NCBI RefSeq assembly: GCF_007097365.1
Contig: NZ_VJZR01000015.1
Location: 1 to 64,000, forward strand
From: Flavobacterium franklandianum
Lineage (GTDB): Bacteria > Bacteroidota > Bacteroidia > Flavobacteriales > Flavobacteriaceae
Reading direction: 5' to 3'
DNA: 64,000 nt
The notes below the pieces were generated by a model. That model searched no databases and was not told the DNA's origin. It worked only from the letters and a program-made list of their open reading frames with translations. The translations under genes were made by a program, and so were the position numbers. Positions within the stretch are counted from its first letter, which is position 1. Each line of letters begins with the position of its first letter. Below are positions 51,609 to 60,405 of the stretch, in pieces.

Positions 51609-53003
51609 CTACTTTCCGATACAGAAGTTAGCAAAGATATTTCCCAGCAATTCATCATTGGTAACCTGACCCGTAATCATTCCAAAATGGTACAAGGCTT
51701 CTTTAATATCAATTGCCATTAAGTCGCTGGAAAGGTTGGTTTCCAATCCATATTTTACTTTCTGAATCTCGTCCAAGGCTTTTAATAATGAGTCGTAATG
51801 TCTTGTATTGGTGACAATTGTCTCATTATTTCGCAAAGCACCCGTATTCACAAAGGAAAGTAACTGCTCTTTCAACGCTTCAACGCCAATATTTTCTTTG
51901 GCGGAAATTAAGTTAAGGTTCAGTATTTCAAATTTCAGATGTTCCGCCTCTTTTTCAGAAAGCAAATCCGATTTGTTTCCAACAACAAGTAAGGGTTTCA
52001 ACGGAAACTGATTCTTAATTTTTTCAATTTCTATTTGGTTCATTTGCAAACTGCCATCTGCCGACTGCAAACTACTGTCTAATAAATAAATAACGACCTG
52101 TGCTTGCTCTATTTTTTCGAAAGTCTTCCGAATGCCAATGCTTTCAATATGGTCATCCGTTTCCCGAATTCCCGCCGTATCAATGAATCGGAAGCCAATT
52201 CCCCCAATCACCAATTCGTCTTCAATAGTATCCCGAGTGGTTCCCGCAATATGCGAAACAATGGCACGTTCTTCGTTCAACAAAGCATTCAAGAGAGTCG
52301 ATTTCCCCACATTGGGTTCGCCCACAATCGCCACAGGAATCCCATTTTTGATGACATTCCCCACCGCAAAAGAGTCGATCAAGCGTTTCAACACAAACTC
52401 AATCCGATTCAATAATTCACGAAATTGGGTTCTGTCGGCAAAGGATACATCTTCTTCGGCAAAGTCCAATTCGAGTTCAATCAAGGAAGCAAAATTCAAT
52501 AACTCTTCTCTTAGTTTGGCAATTTCGTTAGAGAAACCACCTCGCATTTGTTGCATTGCTATTTGGTGCGACGCTTCATTATCCGAAGAGATCAAATCGG
52601 CAACAGCTTCAGCTTGCGACAAATCGAGTTTACCGTTCAAAAAAGCACGTAAGGTAAATTCTCCAGGGTTCGCCATTCGGCAGCCTTTGCGAAGCAATAA
52701 CTGAATTATTTGCTGCTGAATATAAGTAGAACCGTGACAGGAAATTTCGATGGTATTCTCACCTGTATAGGAATGAGGTCCTTTGAAAATGGAAACCAGC
52801 ACTTCATCCAAGGTTTTTTGATGATCAATAATATGCCCCAAATGCAAAGTATGCGATTTTTGCTGGGTTAAATCTTTGTTTTTAATGGATTTGAAAACCG
52901 TATTGCCTATGGTAATGGCTTCTTCGCCAGAAATCCGAATAATGGCAATGGCTCCAGCTCCTGAGGGTGTGGCAAGCGCCACTATAGAATCGTTGTGTAA
53001 CAT
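51609..53003 (-). CDS. mnmE: tRNA modification GTPase MnmE
   Basis: 464 residues. With MnmG it makes the cmnm5 modification at wobble U34 of several tRNAs. N-terminal formyl-THF-binding domain (about 5-120, DSIVALATPSGAGAIAIIR), helical domain, inserted G domain with G1 GEPNVGKST, G3 DTAGIRE, G4 GNKSD, and the C-terminal zinc-like signature ending FCIGK. ATG at 53003 chosen: 20 nt after a strong -7 box and matching the family start; the frame open to 53087 passes through the promoter. In the G domain, about residues 309-320 are encoded by a 7-bp-period repeat (52045-52079). Confidence 0.94.
   Translation of the reverse strand: MLHNDSIVALATPSGAGAIAIIRISGEEAITIGNTVFKSIKNKDLTQQKSHTLHLGHIIDHQKTLDEVLVSIFKGPHSYTGENTIEISCHGSTYIQQQIIQLLLRKGCRMANPGEFTLRAFLNGKLDLSQAEAVADLISSDNEASHQIAMQQMRGGFSNEIAKLREELLNFASLIELELDFAEEDVSFADRTQFRELLNRIEFVLKRLIDSFAVGNVIKNGIPVAIVGEPNVGKSTLLNALLNEERAIVSHIAGTTRDTIEDELVIGGIGFRFIDTAGIRETDDHIESIGIRKTFEKIEQAQVVIYLLDSSLQSADGSLQMNQIEIEKIKNQFPLKPLLVVGNKSDLLSEKEAEHLKFEILNLNLISAKENIGVEALKEQLLSFVNTGALRNNETIVTNTRHYDSLLKALDEIQKVKYGLETNLSSDLMAIDIKEALYHFGMITGQVTNDELLGNIFANFCIGK
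52045..52079. repeat. Heptamer repeat inside mnmE coding sequence
   Basis: Five consecutive 7-mers on the plus strand: tgcaaac, tgccatc, tgccgac, tgcaaac, tactgtc. Read on the minus strand they code for a polar loop (DSSLQSADGSLQM) between the G3 and G4 motifs. Confidence 0.6.
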
Positions 53004-53021
53004 AGTATTTCGTATTGGGGG

Positions 53022-53029
53022 CAAAGGTA
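53022..53029 (-). promoter_or_regulatory. -7 box that decides the mnmE start
   Basis: Minus strand TACCTTTGC (TAnnTTTG), ending 18 nt before the ATG at 53003; it lies inside the longer open frame and argues for the shorter protein. Confidence 0.55.
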
Positions 53030-53146
53030 CTAAATCTGTAGAAGTTTCTATTTTAAAATATTTGAAAGCATTTTGGGCGTAAACCAATGCTACATGAATA
53101 CGTTGTTTTGGGTCTAAATATCGCCCTAGATAAATTCATTTTTTTT

Positions 53147-53271
53147 AAACGCATAGAAACATAGTTTTTAGTAATTTTAGTAAGACGCTTCGCTTGACTA
53201 TAGTAAATCATTGCTATGTGAACCCATTAATGGGCTATCCAACTCTTTTTTTTCTATGATTCTATGCGTTT
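53147..53271. repeat. Palindromic element between mnmE and MutS-like gene
   Basis: aaacgcatagaaacatag (53147-53164) pairs with ctatgattctatgcgttt (53254-53271) with one mismatch, enclosing about 89 bp that include gacgcttcgcttgactatag. No ORF. The rest of the 434-bp gap shows only the -7 boxes. MITE- or REP-like; single copy in this window. Confidence 0.7.
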
Positions 53272-53412
53272 CAATTTTACTATTTCTAAAAAATTAATAA
53301 TTATACCCTAAAGGTTCTAAATGGTTCTGCTTTACGATCCATCCAATGTAAAAATAGTACAATGCAATAGGACTATTGGTTATAAACTATGGGTATTATA
53401 CCGCTCAATCCC

Positions 53413-53420
53413 TATATTTG
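53413..53420 (+). promoter_or_regulatory. -7 box for MutS-like gene
   Basis: TATATTTG, 17 nt before the ATG at 53438. Confidence 0.5.
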
Positions 53421-53437
53421 TATATTATTAGAAAAAA

Positions 53438-55210
53438 ATGGAACCATACCAATCGAGAATTCTTACTTATTCGCAGGAATTAACCAAAACCAAAACCCAA
53501 TACAATACCATAAGTTTGCTGCGCTTGGCGAGTATTCTGCTCTTTTTAATTTTGGGCTATTACTACATTAAAGAAAGCAATATGTTGCTTTTAGTACTTG
53601 CGATTTCCTTTTTGGTCGCTTTTTTCCTCTTGATGCGATGGCATTCTAAGTTGCTTTTTCAAATAAAAATGATGGAGGCCTTGCGTTCCATAAATTCCAA
53701 CGAAAAGGATTATTTAGAAAACAACCAACTTCCTTTTGAAAACGGGGAGGAGTTTATTGATTTTCAACATCCTTATGGGTATGATTTGGATATTTTTGGG
53801 AATCATTCCTTATTTCAAAATTACAACAGAACCGCCACTTATATTGGTAAGAAAACATTAGCCCATCAATGTGTACACTTGCTGTCGAACGAAGAAATCA
53901 TGCGCAATCAGCAAGCTATAATGGAGTTGGCCGATAAATTAGATTGGCGTCAGGAGTTTTTGGCTTTGGCCAAAATAAGTCAGGACACAAAACAAGCCTA
54001 TGAAACGGTATTGAAATGGAGTACACACAACAGCACACCATTGTCGAAAGTAAGTGTTGGGATTTCGATTATTTCGCCTTTCCTATTTCTGGGTTTTGCA
54101 TTGTCTTATTGGATTACATCGAATGTAATATATTTAAACTTCTTGAGCTTTGTATTTGTATTTAATCTAGGTTTTTTAGGTCGGTATATGAAAAGAATGC
54201 AAGTCGAAATCGCCCATTCCTCTAATATTGATACAATCATTTCGGACTACGGATTGTTGCTTCAAAAAATTGAAAATGAAGACTTTAAAGCAGATAAATT
54301 AATTCATTTGCAAAAGCAGTTGACTTATCAAAAGGAAAAGGCCAGTGTTCATCTCAAACAGTTAGCCAGTTTGTTTTCGAGTATGGATACGATTCAAAAT
54401 TTAATAACAGGAGTTATATTCAACGGAACATTTTTATTCAATCTGCAAATCTTTAAAGCCTTGATCGTATGGAAAAATCAACACGCCGCAGTACTTGAAA
54501 ATTGGTTGGTGGTGATTGGCGAATTCGAAATGCTCAACAGTTTGGCGAATGTTTCCTATAACAATCCCGACTTTGTTTTCCCTGTTTTGAATGATCATTA
54601 TGAAATTTCGTTCTCGAATTTGAGCCATCCGTTGCTTGCTAAAAAAAGTAGGGTAGGGAACGACATCGATTTTCAACCACAATCTTTTATGATTTTGACC
54701 GGTTCGAATATGTCGGGCAAAAGTACTTTTCTGAGAAGTCTGGGCATCAATATGGTTTTAACAGGAATGGGAGCAGCGGTCTGTGCTACAAAGGCCAAGG
54801 TGCATCCAATACCTGTTTTAGTTTCAATGCGCCTCGCCGATTCTTTGTCGGATAGCGAATCTTATTTCTTTGCCGAAATCAAGCGGTTGAAACAAATCAT
54901 GGACGAACTCGACCACCAACCTGCATTTGTTTTATTAGACGAAATCCTAAGAGGCACCAATTCTGATGATAAAAGAAACGGCACCATCGAAGTGATTAAA
55001 AAAGTGATTGCCAATAAAGCCATTGGTGCCATTGCAACGCACGATATTGAAGTTTGCTTAACTACAAACGAATTCCCAGACATTCTAATCAATAAATGTT
55101 TTGAAGTCGAAATAAGAAACAACGACTTGCATTTTGACTTCGTTTTGCGGGATGGTATTTGTAAAAACAAAAGCGCTACTTTCTTGATGAGGAAAATGGG
55201 CGTTATTTAA
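53438..55210 (+). CDS. Membrane-anchored MutS-family ATPase
   Basis: 590 residues. Two adjacent hydrophobic segments near the N-terminus (about 26-67, with LFLILGYYYI and LLLVLAISFLVAFFLL) and another pair about 205-245 place it in the membrane. The C-terminal 180 residues are a MutS-type ABC ATPase: Walker A TGSNMSGKST, the LADSLSDSESYFFAEIKR stretch, Walker B FVLLDEILRGTNSDDK and the H-loop GAIATHD. The mismatch-recognition and connector domains of MutS1 are missing; only a lever-like helical region lies between. So it is a MutS paralogue unlikely to do classical mismatch repair. Function unknown. Confidence 0.85.
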   Translation: MEPYQSRILTYSQELTKTKTQYNTISLLRLASILLFLILGYYYIKESNMLLLVLAISFLVAFFLLMRWHSKLLFQIKMMEALRSINSNEKDYLENNQLPFENGEEFIDFQHPYGYDLDIFGNHSLFQNYNRTATYIGKKTLAHQCVHLLSNEEIMRNQQAIMELADKLDWRQEFLALAKISQDTKQAYETVLKWSTHNSTPLSKVSVGISIISPFLFLGFALSYWITSNVIYLNFLSFVFVFNLGFLGRYMKRMQVEIAHSSNIDTIISDYGLLLQKIENEDFKADKLIHLQKQLTYQKEKASVHLKQLASLFSSMDTIQNLITGVIFNGTFLFNLQIFKALIVWKNQHAAVLENWLVVIGEFEMLNSLANVSYNNPDFVFPVLNDHYEISFSNLSHPLLAKKSRVGNDIDFQPQSFMILTGSNMSGKSTFLRSLGINMVLTGMGAAVCATKAKVHPIPVLVSMRLADSLSDSESYFFAEIKRLKQIMDELDHQPAFVLLDEILRGTNSDDKRNGTIEVIKKVIANKAIGAIATHDIEVCLTTNEFPDILINKCFEVEIRNNDLHFDFVLRDGICKNKSATFLMRKMGVI

Positions 55211-55377
55211 TATCAAATTCTTTTGAATTGGTTTTCTATACTCATAATCCATTTTAAACTCTTGAACTCTTAAACTTTTTGTAGTATTAAAGTTATCATA
55301 AACATCTCCTAATAGGCATTGATTTTTTTCGTTTTATACTTACCTTTAAGGAATAAAATCACTTAAACTTCATAAAG

Positions 55378-56208
55378 ATGAAAAAGATTTTGTTTCCCAC
55401 CGATTTTTCCGAAGCTGCAGACAATGCTTTTGTTCACGCTTTGGAGTTTGCTAAAATTGTGAATGCCGAACTCGTTTTATTGCACACCTTTGAATTGCCT
55501 GTTTACGACAACCAATTTTTTCCTGAAAATTACAATGTCCTTTTTGATTCGCTTCAATTGTCCGAATTTGAAATGTTTAAAGACGAAATCCCAAAGCTTC
55601 ACGCTATTGCCGAAAGGCGAAATCTCGATCATATAAAAATGAGCCACAGATTGATGGACGGTAGTTTGATTTTCAACATCAAAAAAGCCATCGAAGAAGA
55701 AAATATAGATTTTATTGTGATGGGAACTTCTGGAGCCACTGGTTGGGAAGCCTTTTTCTTGGGAACCAATACGGGCAATGTTTTGACCGCTGTCGATGTG
55801 CCTGTTTTGAGTGTTCCATTAGAATCAGAATTCAAGAAAATTGAAACTATTGGTTTCACCACTCGATACAGAGCTAAAGACAAAAAAGCCCTTAAAGAAG
55901 TGCTGAAAATTGCCAAAAAAACACACGCAAAAGTAAAATGTTTATATGTAAAAACAAATGATTCCGATGTTTCATCCGCTACCATAAAACAATGGGAAGA
56001 TGAATTTGAAGGGGAGCCGATTCAGTTTTCAATCATTCCAAGTGACGATGTGCATGACACCATTTTAGATTTTATTTTATTCAAAGACCTTGATGTATTA
56101 GCGATGCTTACATACAAAAGAAATTTTTTCGTTGAATTATTTAAACCAAGTTTAACTCAGAAATTTTCAAATAGATTGAACATTCCAGTTTTGGCAATGC
56201 ACGAATAA
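55378..56208 (+). CDS. Universal stress protein, tandem UspA domains
   Basis: 276 residues, two UspA-like halves. The first (about 1-148) begins MKKILFPTDFSEAADNAF and carries the ATP-binding signature GTSGATGWEAFFLGTNTGNV; the second (about 155-275) is degenerate and lacks the G-x2-G-x9-G motif, ending NRLNIPVLAMHE. Cytoplasmic; expected in stress or growth-arrest adaptation. Stands alone and is followed by a terminator shared with convergent dnaN. Confidence 0.88.
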   Translation: MKKILFPTDFSEAADNAFVHALEFAKIVNAELVLLHTFELPVYDNQFFPENYNVLFDSLQLSEFEMFKDEIPKLHAIAERRNLDHIKMSHRLMDGSLIFNIKKAIEEENIDFIVMGTSGATGWEAFFLGTNTGNVLTAVDVPVLSVPLESEFKKIETIGFTTRYRAKDKKALKEVLKIAKKTHAKVKCLYVKTNDSDVSSATIKQWEDEFEGEPIQFSIIPSDDVHDTILDFILFKDLDVLAMLTYKRNFFVELFKPSLTQKFSNRLNIPVLAMHE

Positions 56209-56227
56209 TATCATTTAACCATAAAAA

Positions 56228-56262
56228 AAAAGCCACAATTTCAATTGAAATCGTGGCTTTTT
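56228..56262. terminator. Bidirectional terminator between usp and dnaN
   Basis: aaaaagccacaatttc and gaaatcgtggcttttt form a stem with one mismatch around a short loop, with A and T runs on both sides. Confidence 0.85.
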
Positions 56263-56289
56263 AAATATAAATTGGTTTGGTTAGTTCAC

Positions 56290-57408
56290 TTAGTTATTGA
56301 GCATTACAGGCATTACCAGCATTGTCACCGTTTCTCCTTCTTCTAATCCATCTACTGGAGTTAGGATTCCGGCTCTGTTGGGCAATGACATTTCGAGCAT
56401 AATCATATCAGATTGTAAGTTGGTCAACATTTCTGTCAAGAAACGAGAGTTGTATCCTATTTGCATATCGTCGCCTTGATAATCACAAGTCAAACGCTCT
56501 TCGGCTTTATTCGAATAATCAATATCTTCGGCAGAAATATTCAATTCGGCACCCGCAATTTTCAACCGAATTTGGTGCGTAGTTTTGTTAGAGAAAATCG
56601 CAACACGACGAACTGAATTCAAGAATTGTGTTCTGTCAATCATCAATTTGTTTGGATTTTCTTTTGGAATTACCGCTTCATAATTTGGATATTTTCCGTC
56701 AATCAAACGACACATTAGTACATAATTATCGAAAGAAAAAGTAGCATTCGAATCGTTGTATTCAATTTTTATTTCGGCATCTGAAGACCCTAAAATATTT
56801 TTCAAAATAGTCAAAGGTTTCTTTGGCATAATGAAATCGGCCACTTGAGAAGCCGTTACATCCGTACGAGCATATTTAACTAATTTGTGAGCATCAGTAG
56901 CCACAAAAATCAAACCTTGTGGAGAAAACTGAAAGAAAACACCAGACATAACCGGGCGTAAATCATCGTTTCCAGCAGCAAAAATAGTTTTGCTAATGGC
57001 AGTTGCCAAAACATCGGCAGGAACTAAAGTTACTGATGGTTCGTCTAAGTTTACTGCTTTAGGAAACTCTTCTCCTGGAGCATAAGCCAAAGCATACTTT
57101 CCAGAATTAGAACTAATTTCTATGGTGCTATTTTCTTGAACAGTGAAAGTCAAAGGTTGTTCCGGAAAAGTTTTGAGGATTTCCAAAAGCAATTTGGCAG
57201 GAACAGCAACACTTCCTTTGCTGGTAGAATCGATGTCTAAGGTGGCGGACATTGTAGTTTCTAAATCCGAAGCCGAAACCGTTAATGTTTTATGATCCAA
57301 TTCAAAAAGGAAGTTGTCTAAAATAGGCAACGTATTGCTACTGTTGATCACATTTCCTAAAACCTGTAATTGTTTTAATAAGTACGAACTCGATACTATA
57401 AATTTCAT
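56290..57408 (-). CDS. dnaN: DNA polymerase III beta sliding clamp
   Basis: 372 residues, usual clamp length, three repeated domains. Recognised from MKFIVSSSYLLKQLQVLGNV, LPILDNFLFEL, the KYALAYAPGEEFPK loop, DLRPVMSGVFFQF, ATDAHKLVKYA and the C-terminal TMLVMPVMLNN that shapes the peptide-binding pocket. It is not next to dnaA here; it lies beside the gliding genes. A TATATTTG box on the minus strand (57478-57485) is about 70 nt before the ATG. Confidence 0.95.
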   Translation of the reverse strand: MKFIVSSSYLLKQLQVLGNVINSSNTLPILDNFLFELDHKTLTVSASDLETTMSATLDIDSTSKGSVAVPAKLLLEILKTFPEQPLTFTVQENSTIEISSNSGKYALAYAPGEEFPKAVNLDEPSVTLVPADVLATAISKTIFAAGNDDLRPVMSGVFFQFSPQGLIFVATDAHKLVKYARTDVTASQVADFIMPKKPLTILKNILGSSDAEIKIEYNDSNATFSFDNYVLMCRLIDGKYPNYEAVIPKENPNKLMIDRTQFLNSVRRVAIFSNKTTHQIRLKIAGAELNISAEDIDYSNKAEERLTCDYQGDDMQIGYNSRFLTEMLTNLQSDMIMLEMSLPNRAGILTPVDGLEEGETVTMLVMPVMLNN

Positions 57409-57477
57409 AAGAAGATTATATTTATTTTATTTTTTGGTATTTACTTTGTCTTTATATTCAAAGTACGCTACAGTCTA

Positions 57478-57485
57478 CAAATATA
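57478..57485 (-). promoter_or_regulatory. Candidate -7 box for dnaN
   Basis: Minus strand TATATTTG matches TAnnTTTG; no -33 TTG at the usual distance. Confidence 0.4.
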
Positions 57486-57524
57486 TCGTAAACTATCGTA
57501 AGAATAAAACTTTTTTTATTAACA

Positions 57525-59210
57525 TTACTTAGCATATTTTTTCTTTCTAAGAAAGGTAAAAACTAGCCCAAAAAGCCCTAAAATAAGCAGTGGAAGCCCG
57601 ATAGTTAGGATTTGTGTCGTGGTATAACTTTCGTAAACTTTTTCTTTATCTAATAAAGGCAAATCGAGGTCTTTGCTTCGAATGTTAATAAGTCCTGTGT
57701 CATCCAATAAATAATTGACACAATTCATCAAGAAATCCTTGTTGTCATACAAATTCGCAGAACGTTGGTCGTAACCCAATTCTACAGGTTGAAAGTTTTT
57801 ATCCAATTGGTTTCGAATTAAATCGCCATCCGAAATCACAATCATTTTATTATCCTTTCCTTTTGCTTCAAATGTTTTCTGGTCAAAAGGCAACACCCGA
57901 TTTTCGAACATCGAATGGAACGAACCTTCTAGCAAAACCGAGAGTGGAATATTTCCCGTATTCAAATAATGGCTTGGAGCCGTTTCTTCCTCGACGATAT
58001 TCAAATTTATTTCCACAGGCGAACCAATTCTCTTCGAATATTGAGACGATTGTAGCAAGACCGTTTTCTTAATTCCATTCTTTAAGGTATCGATTCCACT
58101 TGCAAAATCGAACTTGATTCCACCTAAATTTTTTACAATAGGATGTTTACTGATGGGATAAACTTGTGGTGCAAATTTCCAATTGAATTCCTGATATTGT
58201 GTGGCACTTCCTTGTTCGCCTGTCGCCAGTTTTACGGGGCTTCCTTGCTCGTCTTTAACTAAATCAGGATTGATTCGAAACCCGTATTTGAAGAACATAT
58301 CGTTCAAATTCAAATCTCTTGGAAAGGCTAAAGTAGCACCATAATCATTATACAAACTGTCCATTTCCATATTCACTTGATCCACTAACCAGAGTGTTTT
58401 TCCACCATTGACGATGAATTGGTCTAAGACTTGTTTCTCGGCATCCGTGAAGGTTTCTGTTGGTTTGGCAATAATAGCCAAGTCGTATTTTTGTAAAGCG
58501 TCCAAACTTCCCATTGGGTTTTTAGCTACTGAATCCAAAGTGAAAGGACCTATGTGGTAACTTTCTCGAACCTGCATCAGGAATTTGGCAATTTGTACCT
58601 CTTGAAGTTCGCCGTTTCCTTTGATTATGGCTACTTTTTTCTGCTTGTCTTTGGTGATTTTATTGATGCCATCAGCAATGGAATATTCCAAATGTTGCAC
58701 CGAACCAATCACTTTTTGGGTACTCGAAGCACCCATTATATTTTTCAACAAAGGGATATTGACCTCCTTATTGTTGTAAACGGCTATCGCCCAAGGAAAA
58801 ACCATCGCTTGTGATTGTTTCCCTTTGTCGTCAACGGTGATGTTTATTGGCGTGAGTCCTTTTATATACAACTCTTTGATGTTGTCCATACTTTCGTCTT
58901 CATTTTCCAATGGATCCACGAATTCGAAAATAATATTCTTGTTATACGCTTGAAATTCTTCGAATAAATCTCGGGTTTCGCTTTGCAAACGCTTGAATTC
59001 AGCCGGTAAATCGCCTTGCAAATAGATTTTTACATACAACGGATTTTGCACTTGCTTGATGATATTCAAAGAAGCGGTCGAAAGCGTGTATCTTTTGTCT
59101 TTGGTTAAATCAAAACGATGGAAAAAATAGCCGCTTACTACGTTTAAAACCAGTAAAATGCCAATGAGAATCAGTAAAGATTGTATGTTGTTTTTCTTGG
59201 AAGTTGTCAT
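57525..59210 (-). CDS. gldG: Gliding motility ABC transporter component GldG
   Basis: 561 residues. N-terminal membrane helix (about 12-32, LLILIGILLVLNVVSGYFF), a large periplasmic part of the ABC-type uncharacterised transporter family (KRYTLSTASLNIIKQV, VKIYLQGDLPAEFKRLQ, KVAIIKGNGE, VNGGKTLWLVDQV, IVISDGDLIRN) and a C-terminal helix (about 535-553). With GldF and GldA it forms an ABC transporter described in Flavobacterium johnsoniae gliding. Its ATG overlaps the gldF stop as TAATG. No gldA is in the window. Confidence 0.92.
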   Translation of the reverse strand: MTTSKKNNIQSLLILIGILLVLNVVSGYFFHRFDLTKDKRYTLSTASLNIIKQVQNPLYVKIYLQGDLPAEFKRLQSETRDLFEEFQAYNKNIIFEFVDPLENEDESMDNIKELYIKGLTPINITVDDKGKQSQAMVFPWAIAVYNNKEVNIPLLKNIMGASSTQKVIGSVQHLEYSIADGINKITKDKQKKVAIIKGNGELQEVQIAKFLMQVRESYHIGPFTLDSVAKNPMGSLDALQKYDLAIIAKPTETFTDAEKQVLDQFIVNGGKTLWLVDQVNMEMDSLYNDYGATLAFPRDLNLNDMFFKYGFRINPDLVKDEQGSPVKLATGEQGSATQYQEFNWKFAPQVYPISKHPIVKNLGGIKFDFASGIDTLKNGIKKTVLLQSSQYSKRIGSPVEINLNIVEEETAPSHYLNTGNIPLSVLLEGSFHSMFENRVLPFDQKTFEAKGKDNKMIVISDGDLIRNQLDKNFQPVELGYDQRSANLYDNKDFLMNCVNYLLDDTGLINIRSKDLDLPLLDKEKVYESYTTTQILTIGLPLLILGLFGLVFTFLRKKKYAK

Positions 59211-59935
59211 TACGATTTAATGGATTTTAAATTATAAAAAGTAAAGGAAAGAAACAAGACCGTAATGCTCACAAAATAAATAACATCACGACTATCAATC
59301 ACGCCACGACTCATACTTTTAAAATGATCCTGCATTCCAATACTTGAAATGAGCCCTTGAAAACTAGGAACTATAGTTGCCAAACTTTCGAATCCAAAGT
59401 AGAAGAAAAAACACAAAAACACCGAAACGATGAAAGCGACAATTTGATTTTCGGATAGGGTGGAAGTGAAGATTCCAATGGCGGAATAAGCTGCAATCAA
59501 GAATAATAATCCAAAATAAGAACCCATAGTGCTGCCCATATCAATGTTGCCCTCGGGCGAACCCAAACCAGAAATGACACAAACATAAATAAAAGTTGGA
59601 ATAATTGCCATAACGATCAACAACATTGAACCCAGAAATTTTCCGTTGACGATTTGCCAAATGCTTAAGGGTTTGGTCAACAACAATTCCAATGTTCCCT
59701 GCTTCTTTTCATCCGAAAAACTGCGCATTGTCACAGCAGGAATCAGGAAAATCAGAATCCACGGTGCCAACGTAAAAAACGGACTCAAATCGGCAAAACC
59801 GCTGTTCAAAATGTTGTATTCTCCTTCGAAAACCCAAAGGAATAATCCATTCCCGATCAGGAAAACGGCAATCACCAAATAACCGATTGGCGAACCAAAA
59901 AAGGATTTTATTTCTCTTACTACTATTGATTTCAT
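59210..59935 (-). CDS. gldF: Gliding motility ABC transporter permease GldF
   Basis: 241 residues, six membrane helices, ABC-2 permease type. MKSIVVREIKSFFGSPIGYL at the start, the FSDEKKQGTLELLLTKPLSI segment typical of ABC-2 permeases, SMLLIVMAIIPTFIYVCVIS, and LSENQIVAFIVSVFLCFFFY. Directly coupled to gldG. Presence of this pair supports a gliding or formerly gliding Bacteroidota host. Confidence 0.92.
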   Translation of the reverse strand: MKSIVVREIKSFFGSPIGYLVIAVFLIGNGLFLWVFEGEYNILNSGFADLSPFFTLAPWILIFLIPAVTMRSFSDEKKQGTLELLLTKPLSIWQIVNGKFLGSMLLIVMAIIPTFIYVCVISGLGSPEGNIDMGSTMGSYFGLLFLIAAYSAIGIFTSTLSENQIVAFIVSVFLCFFFYFGFESLATIVPSFQGLISSIGMQDHFKSMSRGVIDSRDVIYFVSITVLFLSFTFYNLKSIKS

Positions 59936-59963
59936 TTAAATTTTTTGTTTAAAAAGTTTAAGA

Positions 59964-60026
59964 GTTTAAAGGTTTAAAATTGTTCCTCCTATAAAACAAC
60001 TTTAAACTATTTTAAACAACATTAAA
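59964..60026. repeat. Direct repeat copy A at the end of the monooxygenase gene
   Basis: A 63-bp segment beginning gtttaaaggtttaaaattgt is repeated at 60343-60405 with about ten differences; both share the middle caaaacaac-type block (ataaaacaac here) and the ttaaac tail. It reaches into the last codons of the small monooxygenase gene. Confidence 0.8.
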
Positions 60027-60318
60027 CTAAACTAACCACTTTGTCAACGCTCCACGCTTCGGGTTTGTCGTTGAATAACTTCTTTGTAAATGCCCAAACT
60101 TCATTAAAAAGCTCCGATTTTCTATAGTTTTCCAAGTCGTCTTCGGTTTCCCAATAACTGTAGGTAAAGAAAATAAATGGGTTGGTTTTGTCCTGATACA
60201 ATTCCAATAAACGGTTTCCCGGTGCGTTTCGTATTTTGTCTTTTATGATTTCGAAGTTTTCCAGAAAAGCCGGAATGTTTTCTTCGTGAAAGGACATTTT
60301 TACTATTCGTATAAACAT
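60022..60318 (-). CDS. Antibiotic-biosynthesis-monooxygenase-like (ABM) protein
   Basis: 98 residues, ferredoxin-like ABM fold: FIRIVKMSFHEENIPAFLEN, then GNRLLELYQDKTNPFIFFTY and YWETEDDLENYRKSELFNEV. Such small dimers act as oxygenases, haem-degrading enzymes or ligand binders; no cofactor-binding residue can be assigned. It is flanked on both sides by two copies of a direct repeat. Confidence 0.82.
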   Translation of the reverse strand: MFIRIVKMSFHEENIPAFLENFEIIKDKIRNAPGNRLLELYQDKTNPFIFFTYSYWETEDDLENYRKSELFNEVWAFTKKLFNDKPEAWSVDKVVSLV

Positions 60319-60342
60319 GTTTTTTGGTTTAAAGGTTTAATA

Positions 60343-60405
60343 GTTTAAAGGTTTAAAATTGTTCTTCCCACAAAACAACCTTAAACAATCTTAAACAAAT
60401 TTAAT
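60343..60405. repeat. Direct repeat copy B at the end of the SAM-adenosyltransferase gene
   Basis: Second copy of the 63-bp repeat at 59964-60026, here running from an extra gtttaaag unit (60326-60342, 8-bp spacing) into the 3' end of the next minus-strand gene (stop at 60391-60393). Confidence 0.8.
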
